Source: CAZYFH01 sp965249175 (lineage in GTDB: Bacteria > Acidobacteriota > Vicinamibacteria > Vicinamibacterales > UBA8438). Taken from it: DNA of 64,000 bases. Positions within the stretch are counted from its first letter, which is position 1; the number at the start of each line of letters is the position of its first letter. The position numbers were made by a program, and so were the translations under genes. Positions 45,958 to 57,572 of the stretch are shown one piece after another. The stretch lies in NCBI GenBank assembly GCA_965249175.1, contig OZ252227.1, positions 2,356,001 through 2,420,000 of the forward strand. Direction: 5' to 3'. The notes beneath the pieces were generated by a model. The model did not search any database. It saw nothing but the letters and a program-made list of their open reading frames with translations, and was not told the origin of the DNA.

Positions 45958-46896
45958 CTAGCCGAGCTCTCGACCCGTGAGCAGCCGGTACGCGTCGAGG
46001 TACTTCGCCCGCGTGTTGTCGACCACCTCGGCTGGGAGCGTCGGCACGGGTGGCTGGCGATCCCAGCCGATGTGATCCAGATAGTCCCGGACGTACTGCT
46101 TGTCGAAGCTCGGCTGCGGGCCGCCGGCGGCGTACTCTGCGGCCGGCCAGAACCGAGACGAATCGGGCGTCATGACCTCGTCGATGAGCAGAACGTCCTG
46201 CGCACCGGTTCCCGTCAACGACGACTGGGCGCCGACGGAGAGATCGCCGACGAGACCGAACTCGAACTTCGAGTCGGCGACGATAATCCCGCGCTCGGCC
46301 GCGTGCGCGGCGCCGTGCGCGTAGAGTGCGAGCGTCAGGTCGCGCAGCTGCGTGACCAGGTCGCCCCCGATGAGATCCGCCGCCTGGTCCTCGCTGATAT
46401 TGATGTCGTGTCCGGTGTCGGCCTTCGTGGCCGGGGTGAAGATCGGGTGCGGAAGGCGGTCCGACTCGCGCAGGCCCGAAGGCAGCGCGATGCCGCAGAC
46501 GCGCCCGTTCTCCCGGTACTCCTTCCACCCCGACCCGGCGAGGTAGCCGCGCGCCACACATTCGATGAGCACCGGCGTCGTCCTCCGCACCAGCATCGAT
46601 CGACCCGCGAGCATCGAGTGGTGGTCGTGCAGTGGCGGAGGATACGTGGATGCGTCGATCGAGACCATGTGGTTGCCAATGATGTGGCGGGTCGCGGCGA
46701 ACCAGAAGGCCGAGAGTTGCGTAAGGACTTTGCCTTTGTCGGGAATCGCGGAGCCGAGCACGAGGTCGTATGCCGAGATGCGGTCGGTCGCGACCATGAG
46801 CAGCTGGTCGCCGACCTCGTACATGTCTCGGACCTTGCCGCGGCGATGAGGGGTGACGCCGTCAATCGACGTCTCGAAGACCGGAGGAACGGACAA
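45958..46896 (-). CDS. purC: Phosphoribosylaminoimidazole-succinocarboxamide synthase
   Basis: PurC joins aspartate to CAIR in purine synthesis using ATP. The 312-residue enzyme has the RRGKVRDMYEVGDQLLMVATDRISAYD nucleotide loop. It also has ATRHIIGNH, LIECVARGYLAGSGWKEY, PIFTPATKADTGHDINIS, IIVADSKFEFGLV, LIDEVMTPDSSRFWPA and DKQYVRDYL. It is the longer form (about 300 residues) common in Gram-negatives outside the gammaproteobacteria and in yeast, versus 237 in E. coli. A Fis-type gene follows it. Confidence 0.96.
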   Translation of the reverse strand: MSVPPVFETSIDGVTPHRRGKVRDMYEVGDQLLMVATDRISAYDLVLGSAIPDKGKVLTQLSAFWFAATRHIIGNHMVSIDASTYPPPLHDHHSMLAGRSMLVRRTTPVLIECVARGYLAGSGWKEYRENGRVCGIALPSGLRESDRLPHPIFTPATKADTGHDINISEDQAADLIGGDLVTQLRDLTLALYAHGAAHAAERGIIVADSKFEFGLVGDLSVGAQSSLTGTGAQDVLLIDEVMTPDSSRFWPAAEYAAGGPQPSFDKQYVRDYLDHIGWDRQPPVPTLPAEVVDNTRAKYLDAYRLLTGRELG

Positions 46897-46987
46897 CGGC
46901 AGCCTCGTCGTGAGTCAGGAAGAACGCATAGCTTACCGACAACCGAGCGACGACGGCAAGTGCGAAATGTAGTAGTTTCCTGTTCGG

Positions 46988-48063
46988 ATGCGCCAGCACA
47001 TCCGGACGGTCGTTGTCGTCGGTCTCGGCGTTGTGCTGATGGCGTTCTTTCTACGCAACGCGAATCTCGGCCGTGTGGCCGCCGCGATTGCGGGCGCGCG
47101 ATGGGATCTCCTTGCCGGAGCGTTGGTCCTGACGCTGCTGATGTACGTGGTACGCGTGATCAGGTGGCGCGCGCTGCTGGAGCCAGTGGGGTCGGTCCGA
47201 TTTTCCGCTGCGTTCCGCGCGACCGTCATGGGGTTCACCGCGTCGGCGCTGTTGCCGGGTCGGGTCGGTGAGGTGCTCAGGCCGTATGTGCTGGCGCGCC
47301 GCGAGGGGCTGAGCGCCAGTGCGACCATCGCGACGATTGTGCTCGAGCGTCTCCTCGATGTTGTCGCCATCATGCTGCTCTTCGGCGCCGCCGTCGTGTT
47401 CGCCGATCCTGACGCGTTGAGCGGCGGCAACCCTCAGCTCCTTGGTGCGCTGAGGGTCAGCGCGGCCGGGCTCGGGATCGGCGCGGCGGTCGTGCTCGTT
47501 CTCGCGTTTCTCGCCGCGGGGGACCCCGATCGGGTCGAGCGGGTCGTGGAGCGGGCGGGTGCGCACTTGCCCGGGCGGATGGCGCGCGCGCTGATCGGTG
47601 TCTCGCGGCGCTTCGCGGAGGGTTTTGGCATCCTGCGCAAGGCGGAGATCCTGCTCCGCGCGTTTGCGTGGTCGATGTTGCTCTGGGGGTCGCTCGGGGG
47701 CGCCCTATGGCTGGCAAGCGCCGGTTTCGGCATCGTGCTCCCACTCTCCGGCGCCGCGACCCTCCTGGTGCTGGTCGCGATCGGTGTGGCGGTGCCGACA
47801 CCGGCGGGCATCGGGGGCTATCATGCCGCATACGAGGTGGGAGCCACGTCACTTTACGGGGCGTCGGATGAAGCGGCGGTGGGCGCCGCGCTCGTCTTGC
47901 ACGCGATCTCGTTTGTGCCGGTCAGCGTCGTGGGTGTGATCTTCATGGCACAGGAGGGCGTGCGGTTGAACGGTGTTCGCGGGCTGGCGGCGCCGGGCCC
48001 CGGTCACGTCCAGGGGTCTCCCGCCGACGCCGGCGGCGTGGCCGCGGAAAGTGAGCGTCGCGG

Positions 48064-48067
<4 letters not shown>
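46988..48067 (+). CDS. Lysylphosphatidylglycerol synthase TM-region family protein (flippase-like)
   Basis: The 359-residue integral membrane protein has eight or so helices. It has the family blocks VRFSAAFRATVMGFTASALLPGRVGEVLRPYVLARREG and VLERLLDVVAIMLLF, and the C-terminal GIGGYHAAYEVGA. It lacks the acyl-transferase-like soluble C-terminal domain of MprF. Such stand-alone proteins are annotated as flippase-like and may move lipids or lipid-linked sugars, but no reaction is proven. The next gene, nrdR, overlaps its stop by four bases. Confidence 0.85.
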
Positions 48068-48522
<455 letters not shown>

Positions 48523-48525
<3 letters not shown>

Positions 48526-48685
48526 TGTCCTGCAACAGTGATTCGCGAAACAATTCCCAGGCGGGGCGTCCCGCCTGGGGGTGTTGCTCCTCGGTCACAT
48601 ATGCCCGATATGCTCCCTCGTCGCGCCTTGCCAACCGGGCGCCGCACCAGGGACTTGTTCCACGAATTACTGTTACAGGACACTA
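48523..48685 (+). repeat. TA-bounded inverted-repeat element (MITE-like), copy 2
   Basis: This 163-bp element has ends TAGTGTCCTGCAACAGT and, on the other strand, TAGTGTCCTGTAACAGT. The inner part has the same blocks as copy 1 (GGCGGGGCGTCCCGCC, TATGCTCCCTCGTC, CCGGGCGCC). Its first TA overlaps the nrdR stop codon. The right end brings an AGGA 10 bases before the ATG of the DUF4390 gene. Confidence 0.9.
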
Positions 48686-48690
48686 GCGAG

Positions 48691-49230
48691 ATGCCGAGGT
48701 CGCGGCTGCTGGCCGGCATGGTCGTGTTGCTGCTCGTCGCCGGCGGGTTGCGCGCGGCCGAGGTGCTCCGGGTGACGACCCTGACGCGCGAGGGGCGCCT
48801 GCTGGTGTCGTTCGAGCTGGCGGGCGCGTTCAACGGCGAGATGCGCGACACGATCCGCAGCGGTCTGCAGACGACGTTCTCGTACGACGTGCGCCTCCGT
48901 CAGGAGGCGGCGTTTTGGCCTGACAACACCGTTGCGTCGGCGACGCTCGAAGCGACCGTCCGTTATGACAACCTGACCGAGCAGTTCAATGTCGCGCGCT
49001 CGCTGGACGGGCGGGTCGAGGAGACCACGATCCTGGCCAATGAGTCCGAGGTTCGGGACATGTTGACCCGGTTCGAGCGCGTGCCGCTGTTCAGTACCGC
49101 GGCTCTCGAGCCCAATGGCGCGTATCACGTGCAGGTGGACTGCGACACGCGACCGCGCAACGCCTGGTTCGTCTGGCCATGGGAACGGGCCTCCGCCTCA
49201 GGGGCGGCACGGTTCACCTTCCTGCCGTGA
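48691..49230 (+). CDS. DUF4390 secreted/anchored protein
   Basis: The 179-residue protein starts with a signal sequence (LLAGMVVLLLVAGGLRA) and continues as a beta-rich domain (GRLLVSFELAGAFNGEMRDTIRSGL, then TFSYDVRLRQEAAFWPDNTV). DUF4390 genes often stand directly before ntrY, as here, where the next start overlaps this stop by four bases (GTGA). This suggests a sensory or envelope function with NtrY, but no activity is known. Confidence 0.82.
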   Translation: MPRSRLLAGMVVLLLVAGGLRAAEVLRVTTLTREGRLLVSFELAGAFNGEMRDTIRSGLQTTFSYDVRLRQEAAFWPDNTVASATLEATVRYDNLTEQFNVARSLDGRVEETTILANESEVRDMLTRFERVPLFSTAALEPNGAYHVQVDCDTRPRNAWFVWPWERASASGAARFTFLP

Positions 49231-51526
49231 GCGTTCACCGATCGATCAACACGCCGCCCGCCGCGCCAGGCGACGGAGACGCCCGCCGTCCGTTCAGGGA
49301 CAATCCGCAGTTCATCGTCGTCGGCGTCCTGCTGTTTCTGCTCGCGCTGGTCGGCCTGCTGCGCGTGGCGGACCGTTCGACGGAGCTCGCACCGGACTAC
49401 CTGAGCGAGGTGGTCCTCTACGCGCTGTCGGCGGCCTGTCTGACGATGCTCGTCGTGCTCGGATTCGTCCTGGCGCGCCACATCGTCAAGCTGTGGGTCG
49501 AGCGTCGGCGCGCGGCTCCGTTTGCTCGGTTTCGCGCGAAGCTCGTGGCGGCGCTGCTCGGCATGACCCTGATCCCGGCGCTACTTGTGCTCATCGTGGG
49601 TGGCGAGCTCATCCGGAGCAGCTCCGAGCGCTGGTTCGCGGCTCCGGTGGACGACGTGCTGACGTCAGCGAACGCCATCGCGCGAGAGTACTATCGCGGA
49701 CGCGAGGCGGTCGTCGCGGAGCACGCCTCTCGCATCGCGGCCACGCTCGCGGACGTCGATCTGAGCCCAGCCGCGGTCAGCGCGGTGCGCGACCTGCTGA
49801 CCGCCGAGGTCACCGCCCGCCGAGTGGGTATCGTCGATGTCTATCGGGTGGTCAGGCCCGACGCGGCGAGCGACCGGATCGCCGTGGAGCCGGTCGTGGA
49901 GGTCATTGCGTCCACGGCGCCGCAGGGCCACGCACGCGCGGCCGCAGAGCGGCTCGCGGAGCAGGTCGCGGCGGGGCGCGGCGAACCCCGGCGGGTCGAG
50001 CCGCTCGACGCCACAGATCAGATCGTGCGTGCGGCGTCGGTGATTCGGACCGGTGGGGGAGAGCTTGCCGGGGTGGTCGTGGCGAGCGATTCGCTGACCG
50101 GAGTCACCGCGCTCCACGCGCGCCGCATCGGCGGCGCCTACGATGCCTACCGACAGCTGCGCGTGTTGCGGAGGCCGCTGGCGGGCATCTATCTCTCGTT
50201 CTTCGTGATGATCACGCTCATGATTCTCGTCAGTGCGACCTGGCTGGGCGTATATGTCGCGAAGCGCATCACGCGGCCTGTCCAGCTGCTGGCCGCCGGC
50301 GCGCGCGAGATCGGCGCAGGGCATCTCGATCATCGCATTCAGCCGGAAACCACCGACGAGTTCGGCTCGCTGGTGGACGCGTTCAACGCGATGGCCGGCG
50401 AGCTGTCGACGAGTCAGCGCAAGTTGGAACGATCGCGGCACGACCTGGAGCACCAGAACCTCGAGGGTGACAGGCGACGTCGGTACATCGAGACGATTCT
50501 CGAGCGGATTGCGACGGGGGTGGTCTCGATTGACGCCAATGGGCGCGTGAGCACGGTCAACAGCGCCGCGTCGCGCTTGCTGGGGCTCGACCGTTCGGCG
50601 CTCGGACAGCCCGCCGCCACGGTCTTCGACCGCGAGGATCTGCAGCCACTGGCGCCCGTGCTCCTCAACGCGCGCAGCGCCGTGGGCGAGCGCGCGGCCC
50701 AGGAGGTGGCGCTGGTGCGTGATGGACGGGAGATTCACCTCGCCGCTGCCGCAACCGCGCTGCCGGGTGACGTCGGAGCGCTCGACGGTACCGTGATGGT
50801 CGTCGACGACGTCACGCCACTCATCCGGGCCGAACGGGTCTCGACCTGGCGCGACGTGGCCCGTCGTCTTGCTCACGAGATCAAAAACCCGCTGACGCCA
50901 ATCCAGCTCTGCGCCGAGCGGATGCGGCGCCACTTTCGAGAGGCCCCACCCAAGGCACGTGAGCTCGTCGATGAATGTACGACGACGATCGTCGGGGAGG
51001 TCGAGGCGCTGAAGGAGCTCGTGGACGAATTCTCGCAGTTCGCGCGGCTCCCATCGCCTCGGACCGTACCGTCGGATCTCAACGTGCTCCTCGGCGAGAC
51101 ACTGGCGCTCTACGACGGCTTGTTCAAGGACATCACGCTCGAGCGCCAATTCGCGACCCTGCCGACCGTGCAGCTCGACCCCGAGCAGGTCCGGCGGGTC
51201 GTGGTCAACCTCGTGGACAACGCCGCAGATGCGCTGGACGCCGCCGCGCGCGCGGCCTCCAACGGCTTTCGGGGAGTCATTGCGCTGGCCACCGTGCACG
51301 ACCCGGTGGAAGGCGTCGTGCGACTCGTGGTGGCCGATAATGGCCCGGGCATCGCGCCCGTCGATCGCGAGAAGCTCTTCATGCCCTATTTCTCCACGAA
51401 GCGTCGCGGGAGCGGCCTGGGTCTCGCCATTGTCCGGCGCATCGTCATCGAGCACGGTGGTCGCATTGATGTGACGGACAACACGCCGTCGGGCACCCGC
51501 GTCACCGTCGAGCTCCCCTGTCACTC

Positions 51527-51530
<4 letters not shown>
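49227..51530 (+). CDS. ntrY: NtrY-type nitrogen/redox sensor histidine kinase
   Basis: This 767-residue membrane kinase has three N-terminal helices and a periplasmic region (about 125-310). A fourth helix (about 315-340), a HAMP domain (RITRPVQLLAAGAREIGAGHL) and a PAS domain (about 420-530) follow. A HisKA domain with the phospho-accepting His550 (RRLAHEIKNPLTPIQLCAERM) and a HATPase domain (NLVDNAADAL, DNGPGIAP, GSGLGLAIVRRIVIEHGG) complete it. The GTG at 49227 overlaps DUF4390. The response-regulator gene overlaps its stop by four bases. The signal is unknown. Confidence 0.93.
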
Positions 51531-52945
<1,415 letters not shown>

Positions 52946-53890
52946 ACCCGTGCAGCTCGAGCCGCCGCGCCGCGGGCGCGACCAGTGCGTCCGCCGGCAC
53001 GAGGCCGACCACCTCGGTCCCGGCTAGCGCCGTGCCGAGCGCGGCGGCCTCGCGGGCCACGGCGTCGAGGGCCTGGTCGAGCGACGTGCGACGGTAGTCG
53101 GTCAGGTTGAGCGAGACCTGCACGAGACCGAGATGTGCGATTCGGAGTCCCAGCGCTTTGACGGACGGGAGCCCGCCATCGCGTGCACGCACCCGCCGGG
53201 CAATCTCACGCGCGACCGCGACGTCGTCTGTCGCCAGGTTGACGTTGAAGGCGATCAACGGGCGGCGAGCGCCGATAGCCGACGCACCGGCAGTCGGGTG
53301 AGGACTCGGTGGGCCGCAATCGGGACCCCACCCGGGGACGGTCATCTTGTCGGCGAGCCCTTCGTACTGACCGCGTCGCAGGCCTTCGAGGGCTCGGCGC
53401 GAATCATCGGATGCCGCTTCTTCATACCAGAAGACGGGAATCCCGAACCGATCCGCGACCCGCGCACCCACCGTCCTGGCAAGATCGACGCAGCTGTGCA
53501 TCGCGCCGTCGTCGAGCGGGATGAACGGGACGACATCGACCGCCCCGATGCGTGGATGCGCGCCGCGGTGTTCGCGAAGGTCGATGCGCCGAACAGCCAC
53601 AGAGAAGAGCCGCAGGACGGCATCGCCGAGGGCGTCCGCCTCGCCGACCATCGTGAAGACGGACCGGTTGTGCGACGGGTCGGCGCTGGAGTCGAGCAGA
53701 CGAACGCCGGGTCCGGCGCGTACGGCGTCGGCGAACTCGCGGAGGACGTGCGGGCGGCGGCCTTCGCTTACGTTGGGAACGGTTTCGATCATGGCGAGCC
53801 CTCGTCGTGAGTCTCGCATCTCCTGCAATGGTCCGGTTGACGGACCTGCACCGTTCCCCCATAATCGCACCACTTCCCGCCATTCAACAC

Positions 53891-54730
53891 ATGTTCGATC
53901 CGCTGCGCGACGAGCTCCCCGCATCGCGGTCGTCTCCGGCCGCTGGCGATTCTGACGTTAAGGTCGAGCGGCTGCTGTTGACCGGTCTCGATCACTACTT
54001 CCAGGGCGAGCACGAGCGTGCGATTGACCTCTGGACCCGCGTCCTCTTTCTCGATCGATCGCACGCGCGGGCACGCGCCTACATCGAACGAGCTCGCGCC
54101 GCGCTTGCGGAGCGGATGCGCGAATCAGAGGAATTGCTGCACACGGGTGCCGAGGCGTTCAGGGACGGCAAGGTCGGCGCGGCGCGGGTGCTGCTGAGCT
54201 CGGCGGTCGAACATGGAGGCGGGCGCGACGAGGCGTTGACGCTGCTCGAGCGGCTCAACCGTCTGGAAACGGCGGCCGGGCGGAACGAGGAGTCGGGTCA
54301 GACCCGCGGTGATCGGCTCCCGCGAGAGCGTCAGTCGGTGGAGCGCGGGGGACGCGTGCGGCGTCCCGTGCGGGTCGTGCCGTTGGTCGCGTTGTTCGTG
54401 GCGCTGGCGGCCGGCCTCTACGCGGCGGCGTCCTGGGAGCGCGTCGAGTCGCTGCTCGTGATCGCGCGTCCAGTACCCACGGTGATCGGGCCCGCGGTTC
54501 CACGCTCACCGCTGATTGTGCCGTCGCGCTCCGATGTCATTCTGTCCCGAGCCGAACACATGTTGTCCCAGGGGCGCGCGCGCGCGGCGCTCCGTTTGCT
54601 GGCGACCGTAGGGCCCGGCGATCCGCGCGGTGGCGAGGCCGATGGCTTGCGCGCCACCATCCAGCGGACCCTGCTCGACGACGGTGAGGTCGGTCGCGTC
54701 GGCGCGTCGACAACGGCACCGCCGCCATAG
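53891..54730 (+). CDS. TPR-containing membrane protein of unknown function
   Basis: A protein of about 279 residues. The N-terminal half has TPR-like repeats (LLLTGLDHYFQGEHERAIDLWTRVLFLD, then LLHTGAEAFRDGKVGAARVLL). A basic linker, one transmembrane helix (VVPLVALFVALAAGLYAAASW) and a second TPR-like stretch at the C-terminus follow. No catalytic motif is seen. Starts at GTG 53807 or ATG 53831 are possible; the ATG at 53891 is the first that begins directly before the predicted domain. The TAG stop at 54728-54730 coincides with the start of repeat copy 3. Confidence 0.65.
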   Translation: MFDPLRDELPASRSSPAAGDSDVKVERLLLTGLDHYFQGEHERAIDLWTRVLFLDRSHARARAYIERARAALAERMRESEELLHTGAEAFRDGKVGAARVLLSSAVEHGGGRDEALTLLERLNRLETAAGRNEESGQTRGDRLPRERQSVERGGRVRRPVRVVPLVALFVALAAGLYAAASWERVESLLVIARPVPTVIGPAVPRSPLIVPSRSDVILSRAEHMLSQGRARAALRLLATVGPGDPRGGEADGLRATIQRTLLDDGEVGRVGASTTAPPP

Positions 54731-54901
54731 TGTCCTGTAACCGTGATTCGCTACATGATTACCGGGCAGGGCATCCCGCGAGGGCAGCGCTGAACCATGA
54801 CTAGTGGGGTCACATAGGCCCACTATGCTCCCTCGTTTCACCTTGCCAGCCGGGCGCCGCGCGCCGGGACTCATGCAGCGAATCACGGTTACAGGACACT
54901 A
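54728..54901 (+). repeat. TA-bounded inverted-repeat element (MITE-like), copy 3
   Basis: This 174-bp copy has the best-preserved ends. The first 31 bases (TAGTGTCCTGTAACCGT, GATTCGCT, then CATGA) match the complement of the last bases with one mismatch. The inner blocks CATAGGCCCACTATGCTCCC and CCGGGCGCCGCGCGCC agree with copies 1 and 2. The extra 11 bases relative to them lie in the middle. Its first TA overlaps the stop codon of the TPR gene. No ORF is inside. Confidence 0.93.
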
Positions 54902-54921
54902 GCTCGGGTGGGAGGCGTCGA

Positions 54922-55821
54922 GTGTTCGCCCGCCCTGTCGCGGCCGACCGCCCTGGCATCACTAGCATGAGGTGCTCTCGTTGCCATCACGACATGCTGG
55001 AGGCACAGGACGCGTGCCCCAGCTGCGGGCAAGACCTCTCGCAGGCGCTCGACCACGCCCTTGCCTCGGTCTTCGACGCGCCGGCCGAAGCTGACGTGCC
55101 CGGACCGCTGGTCGATCTCAACCTGGATTGGGAGACCGCCCCGGCGCCGCCCTCGATGACGATGGCGTCCGGACGTCCGTCGAGCACCGTCCGGTCGAGT
55201 TTGCCGTTGTTTCCGACCCCGATAGGGCCAGAGCCTGCGACGGTGAGTGCGCCCCCCGGCGCGAGCCGCCCGCTATCCGTGCGCAGGCCGACGCCGCGAG
55301 TGCCGCGGCTCCGCGCACCGGCAGACCGTGCGGCGCTTCCGCTCGCGCTCGAGTTCGACGCACCTGACGGATCCTCTGGGACGGATTCGCCGGACACCGC
55401 CGGCACGAGTCAGGCAGCGTCGCTTGGTCGGCGGCTCGTCGCGGGATTCGTCGATCTGCTCGTGTTGGGTCTCATTGATGGCGTGGTGATTGCGCTCACC
55501 GCCCGTGTGTCCGGCATACCGATCGAGGCTGTGACCGACCTGCCCATCCTCCCGCTGACGGTCTTCCTTGCTGTGCTCGACGTCGGATACGTCGCCGTCC
55601 TCACCGGATTGGGCGGCCAGACCATGGGCAAGATGACGGTCGGTATACGAGTGGTCCGCCTGGACGGGGGGGCGGTCAGCATCATCGGGGCACTCAGGCG
55701 CACGGCCGCGTACGCGTTGTCGCTGCTGCCCGCCGGGCTTGGCCTGCTGGGGTTGTTCGTGGGGTCCCACCGTGCATTGCACGATCGGCTCGCCGGAACC
55801 GACGTCGTGGCGACTCTGTGA
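54922..55821 (+). CDS. RDD-family membrane protein with N-terminal zinc ribbon
   Basis: The 299-residue protein has a C4 zinc ribbon (Cys18, Cys21, Cys32, Cys35) and a long Pro/Ser/Arg-rich linker. A C-terminal RDD domain with three or four helices follows (LGRRLVAGFVDLLVLGLIDG, GGQTMGKMTVGIRVVRLDG, LHDRLAGTDVV). RDD proteins include some proposed Na+/H+ antiporters, but most have no assigned function. The GTG at 54922 has GGGAGG six bases upstream; ATG 54967 would start just at the ribbon but has no such site. It overlaps the pgpA start by four bases. Confidence 0.82.
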   Translation: MFARPVAADRPGITSMRCSRCHHDMLEAQDACPSCGQDLSQALDHALASVFDAPAEADVPGPLVDLNLDWETAPAPPSMTMASGRPSSTVRSSLPLFPTPIGPEPATVSAPPGASRPLSVRRPTPRVPRLRAPADRAALPLALEFDAPDGSSGTDSPDTAGTSQAASLGRRLVAGFVDLLVLGLIDGVVIALTARVSGIPIEAVTDLPILPLTVFLAVLDVGYVAVLTGLGGQTMGKMTVGIRVVRLDGGAVSIIGALRRTAAYALSLLPAGLGLLGLFVGSHRALHDRLAGTDVVATL

Positions 55822-56288
55822 TGCGGGGGTTGGCGCTGGTGGTGGCGACCGCCGCGTACAGCGGATACGTGCCGGTTGCGCCGGGGACAGCCGGCTCCCT
55901 TGTCGGGTTGGCCGTGTTCGCGCTCGTACGTGCCCTCGGCGGCCCCGAAATCGAAGTGGCGACCATCATCGCGGTGGTCGCGGTGGGCATATGGGCGGCG
56001 TCGGAAGCGGAACGGCACTTCGGTCGGTCGGACCCTGGCGCGATCGTCATCGACGAGGTCGCGGGGATGCTCGTGACGTTGTGCTGGCTCCCTGTCAGCT
56101 GGGGGGGGGCGCTCATCGGATTCCTCGCGTTTCGTGCCTTCGACATCGTGAAGCCATTCCCCGCCCGCTCTGCCGAGCGGCTCCCGCGTGGATGGGGCGT
56201 GATGGCCGACGACATCGTCGCCGGTGTCTATGCGCATCTCGTGTTACGTCTGCTGGCCTGGGCCGTACCCACGTTGGTGCTCGCATGA
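55818..56288 (+). CDS. pgpA: Phosphatidylglycerophosphatase A
   Basis: PgpA removes the terminal phosphate from phosphatidylglycerophosphate to give phosphatidylglycerol. The 156-residue membrane protein has AAYSGYVPVAPGTAGSL, the acidic metal-binding motif DPGAIVIDEVAGML, and AFRAFDIVKPFPARSAERLPRGWGVMADDIVAGVYA. It starts at GTG 55818 or ATG 55821, overlapping the RDD gene stop. cinA overlaps its own stop. Together with plsY and gpsA nearby it forms a phospholipid synthesis neighbourhood. Confidence 0.94.
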   Translation: MMRGLALVVATAAYSGYVPVAPGTAGSLVGLAVFALVRALGGPEIEVATIIAVVAVGIWAASEAERHFGRSDPGAIVIDEVAGMLVTLCWLPVSWGGALIGFLAFRAFDIVKPFPARSAERLPRGWGVMADDIVAGVYAHLVLRLLAWAVPTLVLA

Positions 56289-57550
56289 GCCCGGCAATGT
56301 CGCGCGCCGTCATCGTCGCGGTCGGCTCCGAGCTGCTGACGCCGCACAAGGTCGATACGAACTCGCTCTTCCTCACGGAGCAGCTCAACGCGGCGGGGAT
56401 CGCCGTCCGCCTCAAGCTGGTCGTCGGCGATGACGCCGACGACCTGGTCGAGGCACTCCGGCACGGCATGCGGTGTGGCGACCTCGTCGTCGTGACAGGG
56501 GGGCTCGGTCCGACCGACGACGATCTGACGCGCGAGACGGTTGCACAGTCGCTCGGTCTGCCGCTGACGGAAGACTCCGCCATCGTCGAGAGCATCCGCT
56601 CTCGCTTCGCCACCCGCCGACTGGAGATGCCCGCCATCAACCGCCGTCAAGCGCAGGTGCCGGCCGGAGCGCTGGTGTTGCCGAACCCGCGTGGGACGGC
56701 GCCGGGCCTCTGGATGGAGCATGCGGGCACGGTGGTCGTGCTCTTGCCTGGACCGCCGCGTGAGCTTCGCCCGATGTTTCGGACGCTGGTCGAGTCACTG
56801 GCCGAGCGGGCGGATGGCCACCGAATCCATCGACGCGTCGTCCGGATCACTGGACGGACGGAGTCGTATGTCGAGGCGGTCACGTATCCGATCTATTCGT
56901 CGTGGCGGGGGCCCGGTCCATCGATCGACACCACGATCCTGTCGACGCTCGGGCAGATCGAGCTGCACCTGTCGACGCGCGCGACGGCGGAGACAGACGC
57001 GCGATGCGCGCTGGACGATGCTACCGAGGAGCTCGCGGCCGTGTTGGGTCGTGACCTGCTCAGCAGCGACGGCCGCACGCTCGAGGCGGTCGTGGGGCAG
57101 CTGCTTTGCGATCGCGGCCTGCGCGTCGCGGTGGCCGAGTCGTGCACCGGTGGTCTCATTACCTCACGCCTGACCGATGTGCCGGGGAGTTCCGCCTACG
57201 TGCACGCCGGGTGGACCGTGTATAGCGATGCGGCGAAAGTGTCGCTGCTTGGGGTCGAGACCAACCTGATTCGAGAGCACGGCGCCGTGAGCGAACCGGT
57301 CGCCGAGGCGATGGCGGCCGCCGCGCGGGCCCGGGCCGGCGTCGACGTCGGCGTCGGTGTGACCGGCATCGCAGGCCCCGGCGGGGGGACTGCCGACAAG
57401 CCGGTCGGAACGGTCTGTCTCGCGCTCAATGGTCCAGGGCAGCATGTGCGCGTCCGACGGCTCCTGCTCCCTGGGGAGCGAGATCGCGTGAAGTTCCAAG
57501 CCTCGCAATCGGCGCTCGACATGCTTCGTCGCGCCCTGCTACGCGGTTAG
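56285..57550 (+). CDS. cinA: CinA-type nicotinamide-nucleotide amidohydrolase
   Basis: This 421-residue two-domain protein has an N-terminal MoCF/COG1058 domain (VGSELLTPHKVDTNSLFLTE, VVTGGLGPTDDDLTRE, PRGTAPGLWMEH, LLPGPPRELRPMF), known in relatives to hydrolyse ADP-ribose. A C-terminal PncC domain (AESCTGGLITSRLTDVPGSSAY, TGIAGPGGGTADKPVGTV) deamidates nicotinamide mononucleotide for NAD recycling. The ATG at 56285 overlaps the pgpA stop by four bases. Confidence 0.95.
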   Translation: MSPAMSRAVIVAVGSELLTPHKVDTNSLFLTEQLNAAGIAVRLKLVVGDDADDLVEALRHGMRCGDLVVVTGGLGPTDDDLTRETVAQSLGLPLTEDSAIVESIRSRFATRRLEMPAINRRQAQVPAGALVLPNPRGTAPGLWMEHAGTVVVLLPGPPRELRPMFRTLVESLAERADGHRIHRRVVRITGRTESYVEAVTYPIYSSWRGPGPSIDTTILSTLGQIELHLSTRATAETDARCALDDATEELAAVLGRDLLSSDGRTLEAVVGQLLCDRGLRVAVAESCTGGLITSRLTDVPGSSAYVHAGWTVYSDAAKVSLLGVETNLIREHGAVSEPVAEAMAAAARARAGVDVGVGVTGIAGPGGGTADKPVGTVCLALNGPGQHVRVRRLLLPGERDRVKFQASQSALDMLRRALLRG

Positions 57551-57572
57551 GCTGGAAGATCGCTCACATCAC

